Positions 24,997 through 34,095 are shown, numbered from the stretch's first letter. The stretch is 64,000 bases of DNA from Streptomyces tsukubensis (GCF_003932715.1 NZ_CP020700.1:7710501-7774500); one strand, 5' to 3'. The notes: a model not told the origin generated them from the sequence alone. Numbers and translations: made by a program.

Positions 24997-26228
24997 CACG
25001 TTGCCGACTCTGCGGCTCGACGGCGACGGCCAGCGTCGTCGACCTGGGGGCGACCCCGCCGTGCGAGAGCTTCCTCGCCGCGGACCAACTGGACCAACCG
25101 GAGCCCGCCTACCCGCTGCACCTGCGGGTCTGCACCGACTGCTGGCTCGCACAGATCCCGCCGCTGATCACCCCGGAGGAGACGTTCACGCAGTACGCGT
25201 ACTTCTCCTCCTACTCGACCTCCTGGGTGGAGCACGCCCGCACCTTCGTCGAGGGGGCCGTACAGCGGCTGGGACTCGGCCCCGACTCATTCGTGACCGA
25301 GGTCGCCAGCAACGACGGCTACCTGCTGAAACACCTGGTGGACCGAGGGATCCGCTGCCTCGGCATCGAACCGTCGGTGAACGTCGGCGCCGCCGCGCGC
25401 GACGCCGGTGTGCCCACGCTCACCGCGTTCCTCACCCCGGACACCGGCACCGCAGTCCGCGCCGAGCACGGCCCGGCGGACCTCGTCGTCGCCAACAACG
25501 TGTACGCGCACATTCCCGACGTCGTCGGCTTCACCCGGGGCCTGCGCTCCCTGGTCGCCGACGACGGCTGGGTCTCCATCGAGGTCCAGCATCTGCTGAC
25601 CCTCATCGAACAGAACCAGTACGACACGATCTACCACGAGCACTTCCAGTACTACACGGTCGCCTCCGCCGGGCGGGCGCTGGAGAGCGGCGGACTCGCC
25701 CTCGTCGACGTCGAACTCCTCCCCACCCACGGCGGCTCCATCCGGCTGTGGGCCCGGCCCGCCGAAGCGGCCGCTGAGCCGACCCGGGCGGTCGCCGACG
25801 TCCTGGCCCGGGAGAAGGCCGCCGGACTGCAGGAGCTCTCCGGATACACCGAGTTCTCCGCCCGTGTCGCCAAGGTCCGCCGGGACCTCCTGCGGTTCCT
25901 CGTGGAGGCGGCGGAACGCGGCGAGACGGTCGTCGGCTACGGCGCCCCCGGCAAGGGCAACACCCTGCTCAACCACTGCGGCATCCGGCCCGACCTGCTC
26001 CCGTACACCGTCGACCGCAACCCGTACAAGCACGGCAGGTTCACCCCCGGCACCCGTATCCCGATCCTGCCGCCCGAACAGATCGCCACCGACCGGCCGG
26101 ACTATGTGCTCGTCCTCCCCTGGAACCTGCGGGACGAACTCGTCGAGCAACTGTCCTATGTGCACGAATGGGGCGGCCGCCTGGTCTTCCCCATCCCGGA
26201 ACTGTCCATAGTCGAGGTCACTTCATGA
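24993..26228 (+). CDS. Class I SAM-dependent sugar C-methyltransferase
   Basis: The 411-residue protein has the three-part layout of TylC3-type nucleotide-sugar C-methyltransferases. It has an N-terminal zinc site (CRLCG and CTDC, residues 4-50), a central SAM-binding domain (VTEVASNDGYLLKHL near residue 100, LVVANNVYAHI) and a C-terminal Methyltransf_14 domain (VVGYGAPGKGNTLLNHCG, LPWNLRDELVEQL). Characterised relatives put a methyl group on C-3 of 4-keto-6-deoxy sugars. The conserved QNQYDTIYHEHFQYYT block matches the substrate region. It sits directly before the cytidylyltransferase gene, so the substrate is probably a CDP-linked sugar. This predicts a branched-chain sugar in the glycan. 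Confidence 0.88.
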   Translation: MTRCRLCGSTATASVVDLGATPPCESFLAADQLDQPEPAYPLHLRVCTDCWLAQIPPLITPEETFTQYAYFSSYSTSWVEHARTFVEGAVQRLGLGPDSFVTEVASNDGYLLKHLVDRGIRCLGIEPSVNVGAAARDAGVPTLTAFLTPDTGTAVRAEHGPADLVVANNVYAHIPDVVGFTRGLRSLVADDGWVSIEVQHLLTLIEQNQYDTIYHEHFQYYTVASAGRALESGGLALVDVELLPTHGGSIRLWARPAEAAAEPTRAVADVLAREKAAGLQELSGYTEFSARVAKVRRDLLRFLVEAAERGETVVGYGAPGKGNTLLNHCGIRPDLLPYTVDRNPYKHGRFTPGTRIPILPPEQIATDRPDYVLVLPWNLRDELVEQLSYVHEWGGRLVFPIPELSIVEVTS

Positions 26229-27031
26229 AGGTCGTACTGTTCTGCGGCGGCTACGGGCTGCGGATGCGCAACGGCACGTCCGACGACGTGCCCAAGCCGA
26301 TGGCGATGGTCGGCCCGCGCCCCCTGATCTGGCACGTCATGCGCTACTACGCCCACTTCGGGCACACCGACTTCATCCTCTGCCTCGGCTACGGGGCCCA
26401 CCACATCAAGGACTTCTTCCTCAACTACGAGGAGACGACGTCCAACGACTTCGTCCTCAGCAACGGGCGGACCGAACTCCTCTCCACCGATATCGCCTCC
26501 TGGCGGATCACCTTCGTGCAGACCGGCATCGAATCACCGATCGGTGAGCGGCTGCGCCGGGTCCGGCACCACCTCGACGGCGACGAGATGTTCCTCGCCA
26601 ACTACGCCGACGTCCTCTCCGACGCCCCGCTGCCCGAGATGATCGACCGGTTCTCCCGGCGCGACGCCGGAGCGTCGATGATGGTCGTACCGCCCCAGTC
26701 CTCCTTCCACTGCGTGGACCTGGGCGAGGACGGTCTGGTGGGCGGCATCACCCCGGTCAGCGAACTCCCGCTCTGGGAGAACGGCGGCTACTTCGTACTC
26801 CGCCAGGAGGTCTTCGACCACATCCCGGAGAACGGGGACCTGGTCGCCGACGGCTGCGCCGGCCTCGCCAAAGAGGGACGGCTCGTGGCACACCAGCACC
26901 GCGGCTTCTGGAAGCCGACCGACACCGTCAAGGAACGGGCCGTGCTGGACGCCTCCTACGCCCGGGGCGACCGCCCGTGGGCCGTATGGGAGCACGACAG
27001 CAGGGACGCCGTCCCGGTGAGGACCGCATGA
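26225..27031 (+). CDS. Glucose-1-phosphate cytidylyltransferase-like nucleotidyltransferase
   Basis: The product has 268 residues; ATG 26225 lies in an ATGA overlap. It should make a CDP-sugar from CTP and sugar-1-phosphate. The N-terminal pyrophosphorylase loop reads VVLFCGGYGLRMRNG, with the lysine of VPKPMAMVGPRPLIWHV behind it. FILCLGYGAHHIKDFFLNY, GDEMFLANYADVLSD and WENGGYFVLRQEVFDHIP follow the RfbF/DdhA pattern, as does GFWKPTDTVKERAVLD. It commits the CDP-sugar branch of the locus (C-methyltransferase, epimerase, 3,5-epimerase-like and aminotransferase genes). No gene here looks like a classical CDP-glucose 4,6-dehydratase, which leaves the pathway's second step open. Confidence 0.9.
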   Translation: MKVVLFCGGYGLRMRNGTSDDVPKPMAMVGPRPLIWHVMRYYAHFGHTDFILCLGYGAHHIKDFFLNYEETTSNDFVLSNGRTELLSTDIASWRITFVQTGIESPIGERLRRVRHHLDGDEMFLANYADVLSDAPLPEMIDRFSRRDAGASMMVVPPQSSFHCVDLGEDGLVGGITPVSELPLWENGGYFVLRQEVFDHIPENGDLVADGCAGLAKEGRLVAHQHRGFWKPTDTVKERAVLDASYARGDRPWAVWEHDSRDAVPVRTA

Positions 27032-27675
27032 TCCGGCTCAGGGGCGAACGCCTCGACCGGATCGTCGCGGTGGGCGCGCACTGCGACGACATCGCCATCG
27101 GCGCCGGCGGCACCCTGCTGACGATCTGCCTCGCCCGGCCCGGCATCCGCGTCGACGCACTGGTGCTCTCCGGCGGCGGCAGCGAACGGGAGCAGGAGGA
27201 ACGGGCCGCACTCGCCGCCTTCTGCCCCGGCGCCGATCTGCGGCCGACCGTACTCAAACTGCCGGACGGCCGGATGCCCGCCCACTGGGACGAGGCCAAG
27301 GCCGCCGTCGAGGAGCTGCGCGAGCGGACCGAACCGGACCTCGTCCTGGCCCCGCGCACCGACGACGCCCACCAGGACCACCGGGGCCTGGCGAAGCTGA
27401 TGACCACCGCCTTCCGCGACCATCTCGTCCTCGGCTACGAAATCGTCAAATGGGACGGCGACCTCGGCCGCCCTTCCGCCTACCAGCCGCTGACACCCGA
27501 AACAGCGGAACGGAAGGTACGGCTCCTGCAGGAGCACTACCCCTCCCAACGCCACCGGCCCTGGTACGACCGGGAGGCCTTCCTCGGTCTCGCGCGGATC
27601 CGCGGAATCGAATGCCACGCGCGCTACGCCGAAGCCTTCGCCGCCACCAAACTCACTCTCGACCTGGGGGAATGA
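27028..27675 (+). CDS. PIG-L family deacetylase
   Basis: This 215-residue zinc-dependent N-deacetylase of the PIG-L/MshB fold starts at ATG 27028 in an ATGA overlap. The metal motif near residue 17 reads AHCDDIAIGAGGTL; the usual AHPDDE becomes AHCDDI, so His and Asp ligands are kept while the last acidic residue is replaced. A second motif, DDAHQDHRGL, supplies a histidine. The family removes N-acetyl groups from sugars. In this operon it might deacetylate an amino sugar made with the class III aminotransferase, or an intermediate acted on by the neighbouring DUF4910 protein. That role is inference from position. Confidence 0.85.
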   Translation: MIRLRGERLDRIVAVGAHCDDIAIGAGGTLLTICLARPGIRVDALVLSGGGSEREQEERAALAAFCPGADLRPTVLKLPDGRMPAHWDEAKAAVEELRERTEPDLVLAPRTDDAHQDHRGLAKLMTTAFRDHLVLGYEIVKWDGDLGRPSAYQPLTPETAERKVRLLQEHYPSQRHRPWYDREAFLGLARIRGIECHARYAEAFAATKLTLDLGE

Positions 27676-27678
27676 ACC

Positions 27679-28704
27679 TTGCGCGTGCTGCTGACCGGAC
27701 ACCAGGGCTACCTGGGCACCGTGATGGCCCCGGCCCTTGCGGCCGCCGGCCACGAGGTCACCGGACTGGACGCCGGACTGTTCGCCGACTGCGTACTGGG
27801 CCCGCCGCCCGCCGACCCGCCCGGGCACCGGGTGGACCTGCGCGACCTCACGGCCGAACACGTCGCCGGAGTGGACGCCGTGATCCATCTGGCCGCGCTC
27901 TCCAACGACCCGCTGGGAGCCCTCGCACCGGACCTCACCTACGACATCAACCACCACGCGTCCGTGCGGCTCGCCCGGCTGGCCCGCGACGCCGGAGTCC
28001 GCCGCTTCCTGTACGCGTCGACCTGCTCGGTCTACGGGGCCGCAGGCGGCGACGAGCTGGTGTCCGAGGACGCCCCGCTGCGCCCGGTGACACCGTACGC
28101 GGAGTCCAAGGTACGGGTGGAGGACGATCTGCACGCCCTGGCCGACGGCGACTTCAGCCCGGTCTACCTGCGCAACGCCACCGCCTTCGGCTACTCGCCC
28201 CGGCTCCGCGCCGACATCGTGCTCAACAACCTGGTCGGCCACGCCCTCCTCTCCGGCGAGGTGCTCGTCCTCTCCGACGGCACCCCCTGGCGGCCGCTGG
28301 TACATGCCGCCGACATCGCACAGGCCTTCACCGCCGCGCTGACCGCACCCCGGGAGGCGGTGCACGACCGGGCGTTCAACATCGGCAGCGAGACCAACAA
28401 CGTCACGGTCGCAGAGATCGCCGGACAGGTCGCTGAAGCGGTGTCCGGTTCACGGGTCGTGATCACCGGGGAGACCGGTGCCGACCCGCGGTCGTACCGG
28501 GTGGACTTCTCCCGGTTCCGTACCGCGGTGCCCGGCTTCGACTGCGAGTGGTCCGTGAAACGGGGCGCCGTCGAACTCGTCGACGCCTACCGGGAACACG
28601 GGCTGACCCGGGAGGACTTCGAACGGCGCTTCACCCGGCTCGCCGTGCTGCGCGCCGCGTCCGACGCCGGTGCCGTCGACGACACCCTGCGGTGGCGCCG
28701 GTGA
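27679..28704 (+). CDS. NAD-dependent epimerase/dehydratase (extended SDR)
   Basis: This 341-residue nucleotide-sugar-modifying SDR starts at TTG 27679, preceded by GGGGGAATG. The cofactor site is VLLTGHQGYLGTVMAPAL. The catalytic triad region has STCSVYG and PYAESK (Tyr and Lys). FNIGSETNNVTVAEIA marks the substrate-binding half. The overall pattern is nearer to UDP-glucose 4-epimerase-like or ketoreductase enzymes than to classical 4,6-dehydratases, whose T-D-E triad is missing. It probably epimerises or reduces the CDP-sugar made by the upstream genes. It overlaps the DUF4910 gene by four bases. Confidence 0.85.
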   Translation: MRVLLTGHQGYLGTVMAPALAAAGHEVTGLDAGLFADCVLGPPPADPPGHRVDLRDLTAEHVAGVDAVIHLAALSNDPLGALAPDLTYDINHHASVRLARLARDAGVRRFLYASTCSVYGAAGGDELVSEDAPLRPVTPYAESKVRVEDDLHALADGDFSPVYLRNATAFGYSPRLRADIVLNNLVGHALLSGEVLVLSDGTPWRPLVHAADIAQAFTAALTAPREAVHDRAFNIGSETNNVTVAEIAGQVAEAVSGSRVVITGETGADPRSYRVDFSRFRTAVPGFDCEWSVKRGAVELVDAYREHGLTREDFERRFTRLAVLRAASDAGAVDDTLRWRR

Positions 28705-30032
28705 CCGCGGCCACGGCCGGCGAGCAGATGCACGCACTGGTGGAGCGGCTCTACCCGCTCTGCCGGAGCATCACCGGCGACGGGGTGCGCGCCACCCTCG
28801 ACATCGTCGGAGAGTACGTTCCGCTCCAGGTCCACGAGGTGCCGACCGGGACCCAGGTGCTCGACTGGACCGTGCCGCAGGAGTGGAACATCCGCGACGC
28901 GTACATCGCCGATGCCACCGGACGCCGCGTCGTCGACTTCGCCGCGTCCAGCCTGCACGTCCTCGGCTACAGCGTGCCCGTAGCGGCGACCATGCCGCTG
29001 GCGGAGCTGCGCGGACGGCTGCACACCCTGCCGGACCACCCGACCTGGGTGCCGTACCGCACCAGCTACTACAAGCCCGACTGGGGGTTCTGCCTGGCCC
29101 AGGAGACCCTGGACGGCCTGCCGGACGGCGACTACGAGGTCCGTATCGACTCCACCCTCACCGACGGCCACCTCACCTACGCCGAACACGTCGTCCCCGG
29201 GCAGGTCCCCGACGAGGTGCTCGTCTCCTGCCATGTCTGCCACCCGTCGCTGGCCAACGACAACCTGGCCGGTATCGCGGTGGCGGTGTTCCTGGCCCGG
29301 GCGCTGGCGGAGAAAACCCCGTACTACACCTACCGGTTCCTCTTCGCGCCCGGCACCATCGGCGCGATCACCTGGCTGGCCCGGAACGCGGAGCGGGTCG
29401 GCGGACCATCCGCCGCTCCCGGGAGGCCGGGGGAGGAGCCGGGAGCCGGGGGACAGATCAGACACGGGCTGGTGCTGGCCTGCGCAGGGGACCGCGGCCG
29501 GCTGACGTACAAACAGAGCAGACGCGGCGACGCCGAGATCGACCGGGTGATGCGGTACGTCCTCACCTCGTCCGAACGCCCGCACCGCATCAACGAGTTC
29601 ACCCCGTACGGATACGACGAGCGGCAGTTCTGCTCACCCGGGTTCGATCTCGGCGTGGGCTCCCTCAGCCGCACCCCCTACGCGGGCTACCCCGAGTACC
29701 ACACCTCGGCGGACAACCCGGACTTCGTGTCCCCGGAGGCGATGGCCGACACCCTCGCGGTCTGCCGCGAGGCCTTCGCCGTACTGGACGGGAACCGGCG
29801 GTACGTCAACCTCAGCCCGTACGGCGAACCACAGCTGGGGCGGCGCGGGCTGTACGACGCGCTGGGAGGCCGCAGCGATACGAAGGAAGCCCAGCTGGCG
29901 ATGCTCTGGGTGCTCAGCCTCTCCGACGGCGAGCACGGTCTGCTGGACATCGCCGACCGGTCCGGGCTGCCGTTCGACACCGTCGCCGTCGCGGCCGGCG
30001 CCCTCCACGGCGCCGGACTGATCAAGGGGTGA
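28701..30032 (+). CDS. DUF4910 (aminopeptidase-like) domain protein
   Basis: This 443-residue protein of the DUF4910 family starts at GTG 28701, overlapping the epimerase. Signatures are MHALVERLYPLCRSITGDGVR at the N-terminus, VPQEWNIRDAYI, the M28-like metal segment CHVCHPSLANDNLAGIAVAV (near residue 180), and YDERQFCSPGFDLGVGSLSR. The final 70 residues resemble a winged-helix (ELLDIADRSGLPFDTVAVAAGAL-type). Family members sit in polysaccharide and antibiotic sugar loci but have no settled reaction. The fold suggests hydrolysis of an amide or amino-acyl bond, for instance removal of an amino-acyl group from a sugar. A Gly/Pro-rich insert occurs near residues 233-253. Confidence 0.85.
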   Translation: MTAATAGEQMHALVERLYPLCRSITGDGVRATLDIVGEYVPLQVHEVPTGTQVLDWTVPQEWNIRDAYIADATGRRVVDFAASSLHVLGYSVPVAATMPLAELRGRLHTLPDHPTWVPYRTSYYKPDWGFCLAQETLDGLPDGDYEVRIDSTLTDGHLTYAEHVVPGQVPDEVLVSCHVCHPSLANDNLAGIAVAVFLARALAEKTPYYTYRFLFAPGTIGAITWLARNAERVGGPSAAPGRPGEEPGAGGQIRHGLVLACAGDRGRLTYKQSRRGDAEIDRVMRYVLTSSERPHRINEFTPYGYDERQFCSPGFDLGVGSLSRTPYAGYPEYHTSADNPDFVSPEAMADTLAVCREAFAVLDGNRRYVNLSPYGEPQLGRRGLYDALGGRSDTKEAQLAMLWVLSLSDGEHGLLDIADRSGLPFDTVAVAAGALHGAGLIKG

Positions 30033-30037
30033 CGCCG

Positions 30038-31324
30038 ATGACCACCGGGAAGGAGAAGACGACCGCCCGGGCGGCACCCACCGGGCGGGCCGTCGCGGGC
30101 CGGCTGTCCTGGGGACTGGCCGACCAGGCGGTCTGCAGCATGACCAACTTCGCGGTGGGCATCTGGGTGGCACGGTCGCTGGGGCTCGCCGCCTTCGGCG
30201 TGTTCAGCCTGGCCTGGGTCACCTACGGCGTGGTGCTCAGCGTCTCCCGAGGGCTGTCCACCGACCCGCTGGTGGTCCGCTTCAGCGGGGTGCCTGCCGA
30301 AACCTGGCGCCCGGCGGCCGCCCGCGCGACGGGCACCGCACTCGGTGTCGGCGCCGCCGTCGGCACGGTCGCCCTGGTGGTCGGGTCGGCGGTGGGCGGC
30401 CGCGTCGGATCCGCGTTCGCCGCCCTCGGCGTCGTCCTGCCCGCGCTGCTGCTGCAGGACGCCTGGCGGTTCTCCTTCTTCGCCGCCGGGACCGGCCGGA
30501 AGGCCTTCGTCAACGATCTGCTGGGCGGTCTCGCGCTCGTCCCGGCCATGTTCGTCGCCGCCCGGGCGGGCAGCGTCGCCGCCTACGTAATCGCCTGGGG
30601 CGCGGCCGCCGCGGTGGCCGCCGGATACGGCTGCATCCAGTCCGGGATCCGGCCCCGGCCGGCCGGAGCGCGCGACTGGCTCCGCGAGCAGCGCGACCTC
30701 GGCTACCGCTATCTCGTCGAGAACGTCGGAGTCAGCGGGGCCGCCCAGCTCCGGGCCTACGGACTCGGCGCGATCGTCGGCGTCAGCGCGGTCGGCGTGA
30801 TCCGGGGCGCCGAGCTTCTCCTCGGACCCTTCCTCGCCGTGCTGATGGGACTGTCGATGGTCACCGTCGCCGAGGCGGCACGGGTCCTGCGCCGGGCCCC
30901 GCACCGGCTCCGCACCTTCTGCCTGCTGCTCGGCGCGGGACAGGCCGTCGCCGCCCTGCTCTGGGGCGCGGCCCTGCTCCTGGTGCCGGACCGGGCCGGT
31001 GAATTCGTCCTCGGCGGCGTCTGGCACTCCGCTTCGGAGCTCATCGTGCCCGCCACCCTCGGCGTCGCCGGGGCCGGCCTCGGCGTCGGCGCGATGGTCG
31101 GGCTGCGCGCCCTCGCCGCCGCCCGGCGCAGCCTCCGCTGCCAGCTCTTTGCCTCCGTCTGCTACGTCGGCGGCGGGCTCGGCGGCGCGGCCCTGGCCGG
31201 TACGGCCGGCTCCGCCTGGGGCGTCGCCGCGGCGACGCTGAGCAGCTCCGCCGTGTGGTGGCTGCAACTGCGGCCCGCCCTGCGCGAGCACCACCGGAAC
31301 ACCATCAGTGAAGTAGTGAAGTAG
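30038..31324 (+). CDS. Polysaccharide flippase (Wzx-like, MATE/MOP superfamily)
   Basis: This integral membrane protein of about 428 residues has some twelve TM segments and would move the lipid-linked repeat unit to the outer face of the membrane. ATG 30038 is chosen because AAGGGG ends eight bases upstream. GTG 30029 is in frame but has no spaced ribosome site. The N-terminus has the flippase pattern WGLADQAVCSMTNFAVGIWVARSLG, with AFGVFSLAWVTYG. Charged residues between helices are rare, and the loop RDLGYRYLVENVG resembles Wzx loops. It completes the Wzx/Wzy set with the polymerase at 22.4 kb. The gene ends in tandem GTAGTGAA-like octamers. Confidence 0.85.
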   Translation: MTTGKEKTTARAAPTGRAVAGRLSWGLADQAVCSMTNFAVGIWVARSLGLAAFGVFSLAWVTYGVVLSVSRGLSTDPLVVRFSGVPAETWRPAAARATGTALGVGAAVGTVALVVGSAVGGRVGSAFAALGVVLPALLLQDAWRFSFFAAGTGRKAFVNDLLGGLALVPAMFVAARAGSVAAYVIAWGAAAAVAAGYGCIQSGIRPRPAGARDWLREQRDLGYRYLVENVGVSGAAQLRAYGLGAIVGVSAVGVIRGAELLLGPFLAVLMGLSMVTVAEAARVLRRAPHRLRTFCLLLGAGQAVAALLWGAALLLVPDRAGEFVLGGVWHSASELIVPATLGVAGAGLGVGAMVGLRALAAARRSLRCQLFASVCYVGGGLGGAALAGTAGSAWGVAAATLSSSAVWWLQLRPALREHHRNTISEVVK

Positions 31325-31339
31325 TGAAGTGAGGACGTC

Positions 31340-32296
31340 ATGACTGCCCTGCCCCGCTCACCCCGGCTGAGCATCGGCCTGCCCGTCTACAACGGCGAGG
31401 AGTACCTCGCCGAGGCCTTCGACGCCCTCCTCGGCCAGACCTACGAGGACTTCGAAATCGTCGTCTCCGACAACGCCTCGACCGACGGCACCCGCGATAT
31501 CTGCCGCCGCTACGCCGCACAGGACTCCCGTATCCGCTATATCCGGCTGCCCCGGAACATCGGCGCAGCCCCCAACCACAACTACGTGTTCACCGAATGC
31601 CGCAGCGAACTGTTCAAATGGGCCTCGCACGACGACCTCTACGCCCGCGACCTGCTGCGGCGCTGCGTCGATGCCCTGGACGAGCGGCCGGACACCATCC
31701 TCGCCCACGCCGACCAGGCGGTCATCGACGCCGAAGGCCGGGTGAAGGTGCCGTACGAGTACGGGCTCGCCACCGCGTCGCCGCACGCGCCGGAACGCTT
31801 CCGCAGCATGCTCTTCGAACCCGGCGGCGACGACTTCTACGGGGTGATGCGGGCCGAGGTGCTGCGCCGCGTCACACCGCACGACAGCTACCACCACGCG
31901 GACCGCACCTTCGTCGCCGAGATCGGCCTCAACGGGCCCTTCCACCAGGTGCCGGAGCTGCTGTACTTCCGCCGCGACCACCCCACCCGCGCCGAACGGG
32001 CCAACCCGGGCAAACGCTCCCGGTGCATCAACCTGGACCCGCGCCGCGCCGGGCTGCTGCACCCCACGCCCCGGCTGCTCGCCGAGTACGTCTGGGGATT
32101 CGTCGCGGCGATCCGGCGGGCGCCCCTCTCCCCGGCCGACCGGCGCGCCTGCTACCGCCATCTGGCGTCCTGGGCCGCCAGCCGGGCCCGGCCCGGCGCG
32201 GGCGAACGCGTCGAGGACCGGGCCCCGGTCGACCCGGCCCGGCTCACCGTCTCCGTCGACGCCCTGGTCGCCGGACGCGAAGGCAGGCAGGCGTGA
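31340..32296 (+). CDS. Glycosyltransferase family 2
   Basis: This is a 318-residue inverting GT-A enzyme starting at ATG 31340 after GAGGACGTC. It begins RLSIGLPVYNGEEYLAEAFDALLGQTYEDFEIVVSDNASTDGT, the standard GT2 nucleotide-binding beginning. It then has FKWASHDDLYARD, whose DD replaces the DxD metal motif, and an acceptor region ending in FRRDHPTRAERA. It would add one sugar to the growing lipid-linked unit in the cytoplasm. It is the third glycosyltransferase of the locus besides the initiating enzyme, so a repeat unit of about four sugars is implied if each acts once. Confidence 0.92.
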   Translation: MTALPRSPRLSIGLPVYNGEEYLAEAFDALLGQTYEDFEIVVSDNASTDGTRDICRRYAAQDSRIRYIRLPRNIGAAPNHNYVFTECRSELFKWASHDDLYARDLLRRCVDALDERPDTILAHADQAVIDAEGRVKVPYEYGLATASPHAPERFRSMLFEPGGDDFYGVMRAEVLRRVTPHDSYHHADRTFVAEIGLNGPFHQVPELLYFRRDHPTRAERANPGKRSRCINLDPRRAGLLHPTPRLLAEYVWGFVAAIRRAPLSPADRRACYRHLASWAASRARPGAGERVEDRAPVDPARLTVSVDALVAGREGRQA

Positions 32297-33540
32297 AGCC
32301 CGCGGACGGAACCCCCGTGCGCGTCGGCGTGTTCGGCCTGCTCGGCTCCGGAAACCTCGGCAACGACGGATCGCTGGAGGCCGTCCTCGGCTACCTCCGC
32401 GCCCGGCACCCCGACGCGGCCGTCGACGCCCTGTGCGGCGGGCCCGAGACCGTCACCGCACGGTACGGAATCCCCGCGACACGACTCCACTGGTACCGCG
32501 GGGAGTACCGGACCGCGTCACGTGCGGGCTCCGTCGCCGCCAAGGGCCTCGGCAAACTCGTCGACGTCTTCCGCACCGCCGCCTGGGTCCGCCGCCACGA
32601 CGTGGTGATCGTGCCCGGCATGGGCGTCCTGGAGGCCACCCTGCCGCTGCGGCCCTGGGGCTTCCCGTACTCCCTGTTCCTCCTCTGCGCGGCCGGCCGG
32701 CTGACCGGCACCCCCACCGCGCTGGTCAGCGTCGGCGCCGCCCCGATCGGCAGCCGGTCCACCCGGGCCCTGGTCCGCTGGGCGGCCCGGCTGGCCGCCT
32801 ACCGCTCCTACCGGGACACCGAATCCCGCGACGCGATGCGGGCGATGGGCGTCGACACCGCGCACGACGAGGTCTACCCGGACCTCGCGTTCGCCCTGCC
32901 CGCGCCGCGGGCCGAAACAGCCCCCGAACCGTCCGGGCCGCCCGGCCCGGTCTGCGTCGGCGTCATGGCCTTCCACGGCGGCAACGACGACCGGGCCCGC
33001 GCCGACGAGATCCACCGGCGCTACCTCGACGGGACGATCCGCTTCGTCCGGGCACTGGCCGATGACGGCAGACCGGTCCGGCTGCTCACCGGCGACGCCG
33101 TCGACGCGCCGGTGGTCGCCGCCGTCCTCGACGCGGTGGACTCACCGCTGGTCACCGCCGCCGACGCGGCCTCGCTTGCCGACCTGATGAAGGAGACGGC
33201 GGCCGCCGGAGCCGTCGTCGCGACCCGCTACCACAATCTGATCTGTGCCCTGAAGGCCGGCACCCCGACGCTCGCCGTCAGCTACGCGGCCAAGAGCGAC
33301 GCGCTGATGGCCGGGATGGGCGTCGGCGCCTACTGCCATCCGGCCCGCGAGGTCGACGCAGACCGGCTGCTCGAACAGTTCCGGACGCTGGAACGGGAAG
33401 CGGCGGAGGTACGGCGGACCCTCGCCGAACGGAACCTGGCCGCCGCCCGCCGCCTGGAACAGCAGTTCACCACCCTGACCGCGGCCCTCTTCCCGGCCCA
33501 CGGCCACCACCACGCACACGCCCTGCGGGAGACCCCATGA
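32293..33540 (+). CDS. Polysaccharide pyruvyl transferase family protein
   Basis: This 415-residue GT-B-like protein starts at GTG 32293 in a GTGA overlap. It begins VGVFGLLGSGNLGNDGSLEAVL, the PS_pyruv_trans pattern, then VVIVPGMGVLEATLPL and SVGAAPIGSRSTRAL. Later it has VVATRYHNLICALKAGTPTLAVSYAAKSDALMAGMG, the histidine-bearing motif of the family. The enzyme puts a pyruvate ketal on a sugar using phosphoenolpyruvate, adding negative charge to the polymer. It is followed by the 3,5-epimerase gene with an ATGA overlap. Related CsaB-like proteins pyruvylate cell-wall polymers, so a wall-anchoring role is an alternative. Confidence 0.9.
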   Translation: MKPADGTPVRVGVFGLLGSGNLGNDGSLEAVLGYLRARHPDAAVDALCGGPETVTARYGIPATRLHWYRGEYRTASRAGSVAAKGLGKLVDVFRTAAWVRRHDVVIVPGMGVLEATLPLRPWGFPYSLFLLCAAGRLTGTPTALVSVGAAPIGSRSTRALVRWAARLAAYRSYRDTESRDAMRAMGVDTAHDEVYPDLAFALPAPRAETAPEPSGPPGPVCVGVMAFHGGNDDRARADEIHRRYLDGTIRFVRALADDGRPVRLLTGDAVDAPVVAAVLDAVDSPLVTAADAASLADLMKETAAAGAVVATRYHNLICALKAGTPTLAVSYAAKSDALMAGMGVGAYCHPAREVDADRLLEQFRTLEREAAEVRRTLAERNLAAARRLEQQFTTLTAALFPAHGHHHAHALRETP

Positions 33541-34088
33541 AAGCGACCGGAATCCCGGCGATCGACGGCGCCTACCTCTTCGAACCGGTGCCGTACGCCG
33601 ACGAGCGCGGCTTCTTCTGCCGCACCTTCGACGCCGAAGTGGCCCGCTCGGTGGGCCTCGACCCCGACGCCTTCGTCCAGGACAGCGTGTCCCGTTCGGT
33701 CCGGGGCGTGCTCCGCGGACTGCATCTGCGCTCCGGGGCAGGTGAGGCCAAGCTGGTGCGCTGCTCGTACGGCAAGGTCTTCGACGCCGTCGTCGACCTG
33801 CGGCCGGACTCCCCGACCTACCTCGCCCGGGCCTTCTTCGAACTGTCCGGCGCAACACAGACGACCCTGTACATCCCGGCGGGCTGCGCCCACGGCTTCC
33901 AGGCGCTGACCGAAACCGCCGACGTCTCGTACCGCATCGACCGTCCGCACGATCCGGCCGAGGACGTCACCATCGCCTTCGACGATCCGGAGCTGGCCAT
34001 TCCGTGGCCGCTGCCTGCCGTGTCCGTATCCCGGCGGGACCGGGAGGCACCAAGCCTCGCCGAGGTCCTCAAGCAGCGAGAGAACTGA
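33537..34088 (+). CDS. dTDP-4-dehydrorhamnose 3,5-epimerase family protein (RmlC-like)
   Basis: This 183-residue cupin from ATG 33537 has RGVLRGLHLRSG, which carries the catalytic histidine. LVRCSYGKVFDAVVDLRPDSPT, the second histidine in GCAHGFQAL, and a tyrosine 13 residues after it match the catalytic acid position. The adjacent Tyr-Tyr pair of RmlC is replaced by Pro-His. The protein may therefore epimerise only one carbon, as other sugar 3- or 5-epimerases do. No rmlA, rmlB or rmlD genes are nearby, so the substrate is more likely the CDP-linked keto sugar of this operon than dTDP-rhamnose. That is inference. Confidence 0.88.
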   Translation: MKATGIPAIDGAYLFEPVPYADERGFFCRTFDAEVARSVGLDPDAFVQDSVSRSVRGVLRGLHLRSGAGEAKLVRCSYGKVFDAVVDLRPDSPTYLARAFFELSGATQTTLYIPAGCAHGFQALTETADVSYRIDRPHDPAEDVTIAFDDPELAIPWPLPAVSVSRRDREAPSLAEVLKQREN

Positions 34089-34095
34089 GGCCGTC

